Assembly (NCBI RefSeq): GCF_030848395.1
Contig: NZ_JAVDBT010000004.1
Span: forward strand, 186,001 to 250,000
DNA: 64,000 nt
Direction of reading: 5' to 3'
Source of the DNA: Pseudogemmobacter lacusdianii
Lineage (GTDB): Bacteria > Pseudomonadota > Alphaproteobacteria > Rhodobacterales > Rhodobacteraceae
The translations under genes were made by a program, and so were the position numbers. Of this stretch, positions 7,805 to 17,114 are shown one piece after another (the first letter of the stretch is position 1; every line of letters begins with the position of its first letter). Under the pieces are notes generated by a model. That model did not search any database. It saw nothing but the letters and a program-made list of their open reading frames with translations, and was not told the DNA's origin.

Positions 7805-10073
7805 ACTGCGGTAAGCCTGCGAGATAATCCATTAAGGCTGGCCGCGCGCTTTCAGCGCCGCTGTCGCGGGCTGCCTCGATCACGGCGCGGATCTCATGCA
7901 AGTTGACGCGCCGGATCAGTGCCTTGACGGGACCGACCGAGGCCGGGCGCATCGACAGGCCTTGGACGCCAAGCGCGGCCAGGGCCAAAGCCTCAACGGG
8001 GCGGCCCGCATCCTCGCCACAGAAGGACAGCGGCGTGTTCGAGGCGGCACAGCGCTGCGCGATCTGTTGCAAGAAGGACAAGAAGGACAAGTTCAGCGTG
8101 TCGTATCGACGGCGCACCCGTTCATTCTCACGGTCGGCTGCGAAGAAGAACTGCTTGAGGTCATTGCCGCCGATCGAGACGAAATCCACCAGCTCAAAGA
8201 AGGCTTGCGGGGCATAGGCAAGGCTTGGCGTCTCGCACATTGCACCAATTTCGACCTTTTCGGGCACGACATGCCCCAAGGATCTTTCGCGATGGATCTC
8301 ACGCAGCACATGGCCGCGGGCTTGGGTAAACTCTCCAAGCTCGGTGATAAAGGGGAACATGATGGTCAGCGGGCGGCCATTGGCGGCGCGCAAAAGCGCC
8401 TGCACTTGCATCCGCAGCACACCGGGTTTGTCCAATCCCACCCGGATCGCGCGCCAACCCATCGCCGGGTTCGGCTCATCATTGGGCTTCATATAGGGCA
8501 GGACTTTGTCCGAGCCGATATCGAGGGTGCGGAAGGCGATGCGCTTGCCCTTCGCCGCATCCATCACGCGGGCGTAAAGCGCTGCAAGTTCAGCGCGTTT
8601 GGGCATTTGGTTGCGCACCAAGAACTGCAACTCGGTGCGGAACAGCCCCACACCGTCGGCCCCAGAGCCCTCAAGCGAGGGCAGGTCGGCCATCAGCCCC
8701 GCATTCATCTGCAGCGAGACCACTGTGCCGCACAGCCCCTGCGCCGGCAGGCCGCGCAGCGAGGCATAGCGCTTTTGCGCCTCGGCCTGCATGGCGATTT
8801 TATCGCGGAAGGCGCGGGCCACGGTTTCCTCGGGGCGCAGATGCACGAAGCCTTGATCGCCATCGACCATGATATGGTCACCGTTCAGCGCCTCGGAGGT
8901 GATCCGCCCGGCATGGATCACCAGCGGAATCGCCAGCGCGCGCGCCACGATGGTGGCATGCGAGCCGACCGAGCCCTCTTCGAGCACCACGCCTTTTAGC
9001 TTGCGGCCATATTCCAAAAGCTCTGCCGGGCCGATGTTGCGTGCGACCAGCACCGGGTTTTCCGGCATTTGCGCGCCGGTATCGGCGCCTTGACCGGTCA
9101 GGATACGCAAAAGCCGGTTGGAGAGGTCATCGAGATCCTGCAACCGCTCGCGCAGATAGGCATCTGGAACTTGCTCCATCCGCGCCCGTGCGGCGGATTG
9201 CTCTTTCTCGACCGCAGCCTCGGCCGAAAGGCCTAGCATGATGTCTTCTTCCATGCGCCGAAGCCAGCCACGGGACTGGGCAAACATGCGGTAAGCTTCA
9301 AGGACTTGCTTTTGCTCTTTGTCGAGCTCTTGGGCGACAAACAGGTCATCGATCGACACGCGCAGGACGCTCACCGCCGCGCGGATCCGCTCGATTTCGG
9401 TCAGCGGGTCATCGGCCACCGGGTTGGTGACCACAACGCGCGGCTCATGCAGCCAGACGTGACCCTCGGCGGCGCCCTCTTGGCCGGTACCGCCACGGAA
9501 CATCACCGATTGCTTGTGACGCGCTTTCATCGCGCCATCCTCGCCCGAGATGAAGGCGCCAAGCTCGGTCATCTCGGCCAGCACCATGGCCACGACCTCG
9601 ACGGCATAGACCTCATCTTCGGAGAAGCTGCGCGCGGTGCGCGATTGCACGACCAATACGCCGAGCTTTTCGCCAACCCGTTGGATGGGCACGCCGAGGA
9701 AGGAGGAGAACACCTCTTCGCCGGTCTCGGGCATGAAGCGAAAGCCGCGTTCATTGGGGGCGTCGGCGGTGTTGACGGGCTGGCCCTGCCGGGCCACGCG
9801 GCCGACGAGGCCTTCGCCAAGCTTCATGCGGGTCTGGTGCACGGCAGTCTTGCGCAGACCTTCGGTGGCGCAGAGCTCTAACGTCTCAGGGTCGCGGAAA
9901 AGATAGATCGAGCAGACTTCTGTCCCCATCGAATCCGCGATCAGATGGGTGATCCGGTCCAGCCGATCTTGCCCCTGTCCGGGGACGGCGAGGACATCGC
10001 GCAGGCGGCGCAACAGTTTACGGCTTTCACTCTCCGTCCGCTCGGTCATGATCTGGGGTCGATCTCCTGACAT
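7803..10073 (-). CDS. ptsP: phosphoenolpyruvate-protein phosphotransferase, nitrogen PTS enzyme I
   Basis: Enzyme I-Ntr takes phosphate from PEP and passes it to NPr, then EIIA-Ntr; this chain regulates nitrogen, potassium and carbon responses rather than sugar uptake. It has 756 residues. An N-terminal GAF domain (about 30-170, ITHLIADSMGTEVCSIYLF) distinguishes it from sugar-PTS enzyme I. The phosphorylated His is His372 in EGSVGSHATIVARALAIP. The C-terminal PEP barrel shows GVGLFRTELQF, SIGGNDLKQFFFAADR and SFCGEDAGRP with the catalytic Cys. It lies downstream of lysC on the same strand, a conserved alphaproteobacterial order, but a terminator separates them. Confidence 0.96.
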   Translation of the reverse strand: MSGDRPQIMTERTESESRKLLRRLRDVLAVPGQGQDRLDRITHLIADSMGTEVCSIYLFRDPETLELCATEGLRKTAVHQTRMKLGEGLVGRVARQGQPVNTADAPNERGFRFMPETGEEVFSSFLGVPIQRVGEKLGVLVVQSRTARSFSEDEVYAVEVVAMVLAEMTELGAFISGEDGAMKARHKQSVMFRGGTGQEGAAEGHVWLHEPRVVVTNPVADDPLTEIERIRAAVSVLRVSIDDLFVAQELDKEQKQVLEAYRMFAQSRGWLRRMEEDIMLGLSAEAAVEKEQSAARARMEQVPDAYLRERLQDLDDLSNRLLRILTGQGADTGAQMPENPVLVARNIGPAELLEYGRKLKGVVLEEGSVGSHATIVARALAIPLVIHAGRITSEALNGDHIMVDGDQGFVHLRPEETVARAFRDKIAMQAEAQKRYASLRGLPAQGLCGTVVSLQMNAGLMADLPSLEGSGADGVGLFRTELQFLVRNQMPKRAELAALYARVMDAAKGKRIAFRTLDIGSDKVLPYMKPNDEPNPAMGWRAIRVGLDKPGVLRMQVQALLRAANGRPLTIMFPFITELGEFTQARGHVLREIHRERSLGHVVPEKVEIGAMCETPSLAYAPQAFFELVDFVSIGGNDLKQFFFAADRENERVRRRYDTLNLSFLSFLQQIAQRCAASNTPLSFCGEDAGRPVEALALAALGVQGLSMRPASVGPVKALIRRVNLHEIRAVIEAARDSGAESARPALMDYLAGLPQ

Positions 10074-10210
10074 TGGGTTGGGTTGCTTAGACCACAGGAT
10101 CGCACAAAACGAAATGTCTCAGATGCGCGTCAGGGGCGCTTTCGAAGGTATGAATTCCGCTCGCACGCCTGAAACCATCAAGCCGGCACCTTAGAAAAGG
10201 TCCGGATGCG

Positions 10211-10250
10211 AAGCAAAAGCCGCCGCTGAGAGACCCAGCGGCGGCTTGAA
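10211..10250 (-). terminator. intrinsic terminator after lysC
   Basis: AGCCGCCGCTG (10218-10228) and CAGCGGCGGCT (10236-10246) form an 11-bp stem with a 7-base loop. Read on the minus strand, the stem is followed by TTTTGCTT. It lies between lysC and ptsP, so ptsP probably has its own promoter in 10074-10210 or depends on readthrough. Confidence 0.8.
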
Positions 10251-10285
10251 AAAGGGTGATACCCTTAAGCGAAACCGAAAAAGGG

Positions 10286-11539
10286 TCAGGCTTTATCCAG
10301 CTCGAAGGCGTCGTGCAGCGCTTGCACGGCCAGCTCCAGATATTTGCGGTCGATCAGGACGGAAATCTTGATCTCAGAGGTGGCGATCACCTTGATATTC
10401 ACATTCTCAGCTGCCAGGGCCGCGAAAGTCTTCGCCGCCACGCCAACTTGGCTGCGCATGCCGATGCCCACGACCGAAACCTTGGCAACCTCGGTGTCTT
10501 CCACCAGATCACTGTATGAGACGATGCCGGCCGCGCGGGCCGCTTCCATCGCCTTGCGGGCGCGCTCGACCTGATTGATCGGCACCGAGAAGGTCATATC
10601 GGTGGTGTTGCCGCTGTGACCAGCCGCTTGCTCCGAGATGTTTTGCACGATCATATCGACGTTGACGCCGGCTTCGGCCAGCGGCCCGAAGATGGCCGAG
10701 GCGACACCGGGGCGATCTGCCACGGCGATCAGGGTCATCTTCGCTTCGTCACGGCTATAGGCGACGCCAGAAACGACTTTCGATTCCACGATATCCTCCT
10801 CGTCGCAGACCAGAGTTCCAGAAGTCTCATCCGTGTCTTCAAAGGACGAGAGAACCCGCAATTTCACCTTGTAACGCATCGCCAACTCAACCGAGCGGGT
10901 TTGCAAGACCTTTGCCCCAAGCGAGGCCAGTTCCAGCATCTCCTCGAAGGCGATACGGTCCAGCTTGCGCGCCTTGGGGCTGATGCGCGGGTCGGTGGTA
11001 TAGACGCCGTCCACATCGGTATAAATATCGCAGCGCTCGGCGCCAAAAGCGGCGGCAAAGGCGACAGCGGTGGTGTCCGAGCCACCCCGGCCAAGCGTGG
11101 TGATCCGGCCCTCGGCCGAGATGCCTTGGAAGCCTGCGACCACGGCGACTTTGAAGCCTTCCGCGAATTTCGCATCCAGATTCTCGCGCGGGATCGAGAT
11201 GAACCGCGCCGAACCATGCGCCGAAGTTGTGTTGATCGGCACTTGCCAGCCCTGCCAAGACCGGGCGGGGATGCCCATCTCTTGCAGGCGCAAAGCCATC
11301 AGACCTGCCGTGACATTCTCACCGCTCGAGACCACGGCGTCATATTCGCGCGCGTCATAAAGCTTCGAGGTGCCCTCGACCCAACCGACCAATTCATTGG
11401 TCTTGCCCGACATCGCGCTGACAATGACGATCACGTCATAGCCGCGTGCGACCTCGGCTTGCACTTTTTTGGCAGCATTTTCGATCCGCGCGATATCGCC
11501 GACCGACGTGCCTCCGAACTTCATCACCAGAAGCGGCAT
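10286..11539 (-). CDS. lysC: aspartate kinase
   Basis: This enzyme phosphorylates aspartate, the first step toward lysine, threonine and methionine. It has 417 residues, the size of the monofunctional ACT-containing class. The substrate site KFGGTSV is at residues 7-13, and TTLGRGGSDTTAVAFAAAF and DVDGVYTTDPRI are kinase signatures. Two C-terminal ACT domains (about 265-410, GVASAIFGPLAEAGVNVDMI and KVSVVGIGMRSQVGVA) bind the feedback effectors. The start is ATG 11539 (MPLLVMKFGGTS), with GGAGGT just upstream. No effector-specific motif is visible in the leader. Confidence 0.97.
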   Translation of the reverse strand: MPLLVMKFGGTSVGDIARIENAAKKVQAEVARGYDVIVIVSAMSGKTNELVGWVEGTSKLYDAREYDAVVSSGENVTAGLMALRLQEMGIPARSWQGWQVPINTTSAHGSARFISIPRENLDAKFAEGFKVAVVAGFQGISAEGRITTLGRGGSDTTAVAFAAAFGAERCDIYTDVDGVYTTDPRISPKARKLDRIAFEEMLELASLGAKVLQTRSVELAMRYKVKLRVLSSFEDTDETSGTLVCDEEDIVESKVVSGVAYSRDEAKMTLIAVADRPGVASAIFGPLAEAGVNVDMIVQNISEQAAGHSGNTTDMTFSVPINQVERARKAMEAARAAGIVSYSDLVEDTEVAKVSVVGIGMRSQVGVAAKTFAALAAENVNIKVIATSEIKISVLIDRKYLELAVQALHDAFELDKA

Positions 11540-11631
11540 GGATACCTCCCACGGCCCCTTAAATCCGCGGGTGTCTTATGCGGCGGTGCGGTTGGGCGCA
11601 AGGGCTGGTGTGGCGCATATTGTTGCCGTTG

Positions 11632-11710
11632 AGCCTCCGGCGGGAGTATTTTCGTCAAGATGAAAGCGCAGCGGAGCACTGTTTCTTTCATCTTGATCTA
11701 AATACTCACC
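11632..11710. repeat. dispersed intergenic palindromic repeat, copy C
   Basis: The left arm reads GCCTCCGGCGGGAGTATTT (11632-11650). Its GAGTATTT half pairs with AAATACTC (11700-11707), so both sides have changed together relative to copies A, B and D. The inner stem is a different sequence again: TCAAGATGAAAG (11655-11666) with CTTTCATCTTGA (11685-11696), 12 perfect pairs. It lies between the start of lysC and the end of purD, both on the minus strand. Confidence 0.8.
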
Positions 11711-11748
11711 TTGCGCGGCCCGCCACGGGCACGGCAGGGGGGCGGCGC

Positions 11749-13011
11749 TTAAAGCGCGCGCCAGCCGATGTCGCGGCGGCAAAAGCCCTCGGGCCAGTCG
11801 ATCGCATCGACCATCGCATAGGCGGCATCGCGGGCCTCTTGCAGGCTCTCGCCCCTTGCGGTGACGTTCAGCACCCGACCGCCGTTGGCGGTGATCTTGC
11901 CGTCAACGGCCTTGGTGCCGGCGTGGAAGAGCATGTGGCGGCTGTCTTCGGGCAAAGCCTCAAGCCCGCCGATCACGCTGCCTTTGGCATATTCGCCCGG
12001 ATAGCCTTGCGCGGCCATGACCACGGTCAGCGCATGATCCTCGGCCCAGTTCGCCCGCGCCTCATCCAAACGGCCTTCGGCACAGGCCAAAAGCAGGTCC
12101 AGCGCTTGCGCCCCAAGGCGAATCATTAAGACTTGCGTCTCGGGGTCGCCGAAGCGGCAGTTGTATTCGACAAGGCGAGCGCGACCGTCCTCGATCATCA
12201 ACCCGGCAAAGAGCACGCCTTGATAGGGGGTGCCGCGCCGCGCCATCTCGGCGATGGTCGGGCGGACGATCTCGTCCATCACTTGCGCTTGCAGGGCCTC
12301 GGTGAAGACGGGGGCAGGGGAATAGGCGCCCATGCCGCCGGTATTGGGGCCGGTGTCGCCGTCTCCGACGCGCTTATGGTCTTGTGCAGAGCCGACGGGC
12401 AAAGCGTTCACCCCATCGGTAAGGATGAAGAAGCTGGCCTCTTCGCCCGACATGAACTCCTCGATCACGACTTCTGCGCCAGCCGAGCCAAACTCGCCGC
12501 TGAACATGTCGTCGACGGCGTCGAGCGCCTCTTCAAGCGTCATCGCCACGATGACGCCCTTGCCGGCGGCAAGGCCATCGGCTTTGACGACAATCGGTGC
12601 GCCTTGGGCGCGGATGTAAGCGCGGGCGGGCTCGGCTGCGGTGAAGCGGGCATAGGCCGCCGTGGGCGCGTTGCAGGCGTCGCAGATCTCTTTGGTGAAG
12701 GCTTTCGAGGCCTCCAGCCGGGCAGCAGCGGCCGAGGGGCCGAAGGTCAGGATCCCAGCGGCGCGGGTGGCATCGGCCACACCGGCGGCGAGCGGGGCCT
12801 CGGGGCCGACGATGACGAAATCAATCGCTTGGGCCTCGCAGAAAGCCACCACATCGGCACCGTTCAGGATGTCGAGATCGGCGCATTCGGCGATCTGTGC
12901 GATCCCTGCATTGCCCGGGGCCACGATCAGCCGGTCGGTTTTCGGGTTTTGCTTGACCGCCCAAGCCAGCGCATGTTCGCGCCCGCCAGACCCAAGGATC
13001 AGGATGTTCAT
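11749..13011 (-). CDS. purD: phosphoribosylamine-glycine ligase (GAR synthetase)
   Basis: An ATP-grasp enzyme that joins glycine to phosphoribosylamine in purine synthesis. It has 420 residues. The N terminus [18 protein letters not shown] and the segments [29 protein letters not shown] and [15 protein letters not shown] are diagnostic. The start is ATG 13011, placed by the ribosome site GGAGA six bases upstream; an upstream in-frame ATG at 13023 includes that site and is less likely. It is divergent from xseA. Confidence 0.97.
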   Translation of the reverse strand: MNILILGSGGREHALAWAVKQNPKTDRLIVAPGNAGIAQIAECADLDILNGADVVAFCEAQAIDFVIVGPEAPLAAGVADATRAAGILTFGPSAAAARLEASKAFTKEICDACNAPTAAYARFTAAEPARAYIRAQGAPIVVKADGLAAGKGVIVAMTLEEALDAVDDMFSGEFGSAGAEVVIEEFMSGEEASFFILTDGVNALPVGSAQDHKRVGDGDTGPNTGGMGAYSPAPVFTEALQAQVMDEIVRPTIAEMARRGTPYQGVLFAGLMIEDGRARLVEYNCRFGDPETQVLMIRLGAQALDLLLACAEGRLDEARANWAEDHALTVVMAAQGYPGEYAKGSVIGGLEALPEDSRHMLFHAGTKAVDGKITANGGRVLNVTARGESLQEARDAAYAMVDAIDWPEGFCRRDIGWRAL

Positions 13012-13202
13012 CGCGGTCTCCATGTGGTTTTGCGCCTCATAGGTCGCAGGGCGGGCGCTGGCAAGGCGCAGGTGGCAAAAGAGAGGGCTCTGCCCCGGCC
13101 CTGCGGGCTTATCGGGGATAATTTTCTTCTGAAAGCGGGGGAGACCGCGTGGGCATGGCAGGGGTGGTTGCCTTAGCGGGCGGCCTTCGGCAAGAAAGGG
13201 GC

Positions 13203-14825
13203 ATGGATATGTTTGAAGATACAGCCCCCGGTCCCGGCAATGCGCCGGAATATTCGGTGTCAGAGCTTTCTGGCGCAGTGAAACGCGTCATTGAGGGCGA
13301 GTTTGGCCTGGTGCGTGTGCGGGGCGAGATCGGGCGGGTCAGTCGTCCGGCCTCGGGGCATCTTTATTTCGACCTCAAGGATGACCGCTCGGTCATTGCC
13401 GCGATCAGCTGGAAGGGGCAAGTCGCGCGGATGCAGGTGCGGCCCGAGGAGGGGATGGAGGTCGTTGCCACCGGGCGGATGACCACTTTCCCGGGCCAGT
13501 CGAAATATCAGCTGATCGTCGATGATGTGGCGCCAGCCGGGGCTGGGGCCTTGATGGCGATGCTGGAAAAGCGCCGCGCGGCTTTGCAGGCCGAGGGGCT
13601 TTTTGATCCGGCGCGTAAGCAGGCGATCCCCTATCTGCCCGGGGTGATTGGGGTGATCACCTCGCCTTCGGGGGCGGTGATCCGCGATATCTTGCATCGG
13701 TTGCGTGACCGATTTCCGCGCCATGTGTTGATCTGGCCGGTGGCGGTGCAGGGCCAAGCCTGCGCACCCGAAGTCTCGGCGGCGATCCGTGGCTTCAATG
13801 CCATGCCGGCGGGCGGCCCAGTGCCGCGGCCCGATGTGATCATCGTGGCGCGGGGTGGCGGCTCGTTGGAGGATCTTTGGGGCTTCAACGAGGAAATCGT
13901 GGTGCGGGCGGCGGCCGAGAGCCGGATCCCGCTGATCTCGGCGGTGGGGCATGAGACGGATACCACGCTGATCGATTACGCCGCCGATCTGCGGGCGCCG
14001 ACGCCGACAGCCGCCGCCGAGTTGGCTGTGCCGGTGCGGCTGGATCTACTGGCGACGGTGGCCGATCTCGCGGCGCGGCAGGGCCGGGCGGTGGGGTACG
14101 GCGTTGAGCGACGGGGGCAGCGCCTGCGCGATCTGTCGCGCGCTTTACCGCGCCCCGATGCGATGACCGGGGCGGCGCAGCAGCGGCTGGATCATGCGAC
14201 GGCCAAGCTTGGCGGCGCTTTGGGGCTATTGGTCAGCGCCAAGCGCGGCGGATTTGAGCGTGTGGCGGGGCTGATGCGGCCTGAGCTCTTGTTGGGCTTG
14301 GTGGCGCGGCGCGGTGAGGCTGTGAAGAGCCAAACCTCGCGGCTGCACGACCGCGCTGAGCGCGGGTTTGAGCGGCGGCAACTGGCCTTTGACAACTGGT
14401 CAGCACGTCTGTCTCCGGCTTTGGCGGGGCTGTTGCGCCGCTCGGATGATCAGATTGCGCGTGGCAAAGAGCGGGTTTTGCAGGCCGGTGAGCGGCTTGA
14501 GCGGGCGCAGGCGCGGCGGATGGCTGACCTTAAGCGCCAGCTGGAAGAGCGCGACCGGATGCGGCTGACCTTGGGCTATGATGAGACTTTGAAGCGCGGC
14601 TTTGCGGTGATCCGGGGCGATGGGCAGGTGATGACCAGCCGGGCCGAGGCTGCAAAGGCCGTCCAATTGGAAGCGCAATTCCACGATGGGCGTCTGGCTT
14701 TGGGCCAAGGTCAAATGGTCGATCTGGGCAGCACTGCGCCTGTAGCGGCGCCCGCCAAGCCAGCCCCCACGCGGCCGCGCAAGGCAAAGCCCGAGGATGA
14801 CAGCGGGCAGGGCAGCTTGCTCTGA
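13203..14825 (+). CDS. xseA: exodeoxyribonuclease VII large subunit
   Basis: The large subunit of exonuclease VII, which degrades single-stranded DNA from both ends in mismatch repair and damage processing. It has 540 residues. The N-terminal OB fold (about 15-115) contains [18 protein letters not shown]. The catalytic domain shows [33 protein letters not shown] and [21 protein letters not shown] long charged helical region follows, then an alanine/proline/lysine tail. ATG 13203 is preferred because AAGAAAGGGG lies just upstream; GTG 13149 would add 18 unlikely residues. The small subunit gene xseB is not in the window. Confidence 0.95.
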   Translation: MDMFEDTAPGPGNAPEYSVSELSGAVKRVIEGEFGLVRVRGEIGRVSRPASGHLYFDLKDDRSVIAAISWKGQVARMQVRPEEGMEVVATGRMTTFPGQSKYQLIVDDVAPAGAGALMAMLEKRRAALQAEGLFDPARKQAIPYLPGVIGVITSPSGAVIRDILHRLRDRFPRHVLIWPVAVQGQACAPEVSAAIRGFNAMPAGGPVPRPDVIIVARGGGSLEDLWGFNEEIVVRAAAESRIPLISAVGHETDTTLIDYAADLRAPTPTAAAELAVPVRLDLLATVADLAARQGRAVGYGVERRGQRLRDLSRALPRPDAMTGAAQQRLDHATAKLGGALGLLVSAKRGGFERVAGLMRPELLLGLVARRGEAVKSQTSRLHDRAERGFERRQLAFDNWSARLSPALAGLLRRSDDQIARGKERVLQAGERLERAQARRMADLKRQLEERDRMRLTLGYDETLKRGFAVIRGDGQVMTSRAEAAKAVQLEAQFHDGRLALGQGQMVDLGSTAPVAAPAKPAPTRPRKAKPEDDSGQGSLL

Positions 14826-14846
14826 GGCTCTGAATATCAGCGGGGC

Positions 14847-15245
14847 TTAGGCCCCGAGATATTCATTGCAGGTCATAGTGTAGGCTGAGGGCGTGAGGTA
14901 GATCGGCGCGGCCTCGGGGTTGCCGTCGAGCTGCGCGGAAAGCCCCTCCTCGGTCTCGAAATAGGTCCAGCAATCGGGGGTGCTGGGATCATCCTCATAG
15001 CTGAAACAGATCATCTCACCCACCTGCTTCCAAGTGCCATACATGCAGCCGCGCTGATCCTCCCAGATCGAGCGGCCGCCGGGGAGGAACTTCTCTACCC
15101 CGTAGATCTGGCCGCCTGACCAAGTGTCCATGACCTTGCCACGGGTCAGCGCGTCAAAAGCCTCGGCATTGAGCGGCTCTTGCGCAAGCGCGGGGGCGGC
15201 AAGCCCGCAAAGCGCCAAAATCGGCAGCCATTGGCGCATCATCAC
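14847..15245 (-). CDS. secreted Cys-rich hypothetical protein, paralogue 2
   Basis: 132 residues with a Sec signal peptide (MMMRQWLPILALCGLAAPALA). The mature part has the pattern IYGVEKFLPGGRSIW, then CMYGTW and MICFSYED, then DCWTYF and a C-terminal MTCNEY. The upstream neighbour shows the same order of blocks and four Cys at matching places, so the two are tandem paralogues, probably periplasmic with two disulfides. The pattern resembles DUF995-like secreted proteins, but I am not certain of that. The start overlaps the upstream stop as GTGA (15242-15245), which indicates translational coupling; ATG 15242 and 15239 are alternatives. Confidence 0.8.
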   Translation of the reverse strand: MMMRQWLPILALCGLAAPALAQEPLNAEAFDALTRGKVMDTWSGGQIYGVEKFLPGGRSIWEDQRGCMYGTWKQVGEMICFSYEDDPSTPDCWTYFETEEGLSAQLDGNPEAAPIYLTPSAYTMTCNEYLGA

Positions 15246-15733
15246 ACCCCCACATCGAGATCAGGACAGTTAAGGCCGACCTCTGCATCTTTGACCTCGG
15301 ACAATGGCTCACCGGCCAAATCATCGGTGGTCAGAGCACGAAGAAGACCGTCCTCTTGCCAAAAGGTCCAACAATGCTCGCCTTGCGCATATTCGTAAGT
15401 GAAGCAGATCAGCCCGGATTTTTCGTACCAATGGCCATATTGGCAAAGATCGCCCGTGACTTGCCAGCGCACGCGGCGACCGGGAAGATATTCCTCGGTG
15501 CCATAAATCCAATCGTATTTTGAGTAGGTGAGCACCTTGCCGGTGACATAGGCGTCAAACTCGTCCGCCGTCATCGCGGGGCCGGTGGGCCGGGGGGCGC
15601 TCAGGAGGGGATCCGAGGGGGGCGCTTCGACGAGCGGGGGATTGGGGGCAGTCTCGGCTATTGCGGGTGAGGCCATCAACGCGGCCAAGGCCACTGCCAC
15701 GAGAGATTGGGCGGGGAAGGCAAGGCTGCACAT
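15242..15733 (-). CDS. secreted Cys-rich hypothetical protein, paralogue 1
   Basis: 163 residues from ATG 15733 (MCSLAFPAQSLVAVALAALM), with a signal peptide ending near SPAIA. A proline-rich spacer of about 30 residues precedes the conserved part. The blocks IYGTEEYLPGRRVRWQ, CQYGHWYEKSGLICFTYEY, HCWTFWQEDGLL and a late Cys (GLNCPD) match paralogue 2 block for block. CCGGAG upstream supports this start; GTG 15754 is also in frame. Function is unknown; both genes would be made together and exported. Confidence 0.8.
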   Translation of the reverse strand: MCSLAFPAQSLVAVALAALMASPAIAETAPNPPLVEAPPSDPLLSAPRPTGPAMTADEFDAYVTGKVLTYSKYDWIYGTEEYLPGRRVRWQVTGDLCQYGHWYEKSGLICFTYEYAQGEHCWTFWQEDGLLRALTTDDLAGEPLSEVKDAEVGLNCPDLDVGV

Positions 15734-15820
15734 CAAGGGCGACTCCGGGGGCACATACTGTCAGCAGCCTGTCAGAGTTCCTTGGCCTTGGCCAGTCAGG
15801 GTGCTGTGACCAAAGCCTGC

Positions 15821-16915
15821 TCAGCGAGGTGGCTTGGCTTGCGCTGCGGGTTTGGGTTGCCATTGCCGCAGATGCGGGCGGATGGCGCGACGCCAGAGGG
15901 GCGGGAAGAGCGCGATGGTGCAGGCGATGGGCAGGGGCCAAGGCAAGCGCGGTGCGGCCTCGGGCGCGGGCAGGCGCAGGCTGGGATAGGGGCGGTTTGG
16001 GTGGCTGTGGTGGTCCGAATGGCGCGGCGCGTTCAAAGTCAGCGCCGAGGAAAACCACGGGCCCCCGTTCCAGCTGTGCGCTGGGCCGACGGGGAGAGGC
16101 TTGCCGTCCTCAGCCAGCGACCGGCGCAGGCCATAATGCTGCACATAATCGGACAGCAGGATCTGGATCTGCGCAAGGCTGGCAAGCCCCAGCCACGCTG
16201 CCATTCCCGCCGCTCCGGCGATCCGATGCGCCACAAGCAGCGCCAGCAAAGTGCCGATCAGATAGATCCAATAGGGGTGCAGGCTGGGCTTTGCCCCAAG
16301 CGAGCGGCGGCGACGCAGGGCGGTCTCGGCGCGGTGCCCGGCGCGGAGGCTTCCCAGCCAAGCCCTTGCCGCGAAAGCGTAAAACCCCATCCCCTCGGGC
16401 GCGGAATTGGGGTCTTGCGCGGTTGCGACATGGCGATGATGCACCAAGCGATGCGCGCTGGCATGCTGGCCGAAAAGCATTGCAATGTAGCAGGCTTTGC
16501 CTAAGCGAAAGAGCCAGATCTGGCTGCGGTGGATCAACTCATGCGCGGCCGGGTGGCCGACTTGACCAAGCCACAGCGCCACGCTGGCAAAGACCACAGC
16601 GCGCGCCAACGGGCTAAGCCCCGAAGGCCCCGCTACCGCAAAGACCGCCAGTGGCACCAATGCCAGCAGGCAAAGCCCCACCGTGACCAAGACCGCATCC
16701 GAGCCAGGAAATTCTTGCCCCGGCGCGGGCTCACCCGCGACATGCGGGATCAGCCGGTCGATGATTGCTGACAAAAGGAACATATAGCCAAAGCCGGGCA
16801 GTACCCACAGGCCCTGCTGCCAAAGCCCCAAGCCGATAAGCGGCAAGGGGGCCAGCGTGACCACGGCAAAGGTCGCGGGGCTGAGGGCTTTGGACAAGAG
16901 GCGCGGCTTGGTCAT
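15821..16915 (-). CDS. AlkB-like membrane di-iron alkane 1-monooxygenase / hydroxylase
   Basis: An integral membrane non-haem di-iron hydroxylase of the fatty-acid-desaturase superfamily, 364 residues. The three histidine boxes of the AlkB/XylM group are present: HPAAHELIH (121-129), HRLVHHRH (155-162) and RHSDHHSHPNRPYPSL (299 onward). The intermediate motif LLSDYVQHYGLRR (253-265) is typical of AlkB, where it reads NYxxHYG. Hydrophobic helices occupy about 15-55, 75-120 and 215-250. Alkane oxidation would need a rubredoxin and rubredoxin reductase, neither of which is in the window, so the substrate remains open. It is divergent from ftsY. Confidence 0.87.
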   Translation of the reverse strand: MTKPRLLSKALSPATFAVVTLAPLPLIGLGLWQQGLWVLPGFGYMFLLSAIIDRLIPHVAGEPAPGQEFPGSDAVLVTVGLCLLALVPLAVFAVAGPSGLSPLARAVVFASVALWLGQVGHPAAHELIHRSQIWLFRLGKACYIAMLFGQHASAHRLVHHRHVATAQDPNSAPEGMGFYAFAARAWLGSLRAGHRAETALRRRRSLGAKPSLHPYWIYLIGTLLALLVAHRIAGAAGMAAWLGLASLAQIQILLSDYVQHYGLRRSLAEDGKPLPVGPAHSWNGGPWFSSALTLNAPRHSDHHSHPNRPYPSLRLPAPEAAPRLPWPLPIACTIALFPPLWRRAIRPHLRQWQPKPAAQAKPPR

Positions 16916-17114
16916 GGCGCAAAGGAAGCATGAATTGCGCAGGCGCGAAAGGCCGCACGGGGGCAGGGGGACTGGCGTCTTGGCCTTTGAACGGGCCTTG
17001 GTAGACGCAGATCACCCGTTAGCATTGAGGTTTACGCGGCTCTGGCCCGCCTGATCCTCTTCCCATTGCGGGTCTGAGGCATTAGGTGGGAAGGAACCGA
17101 CCACAGGGGGCCCT

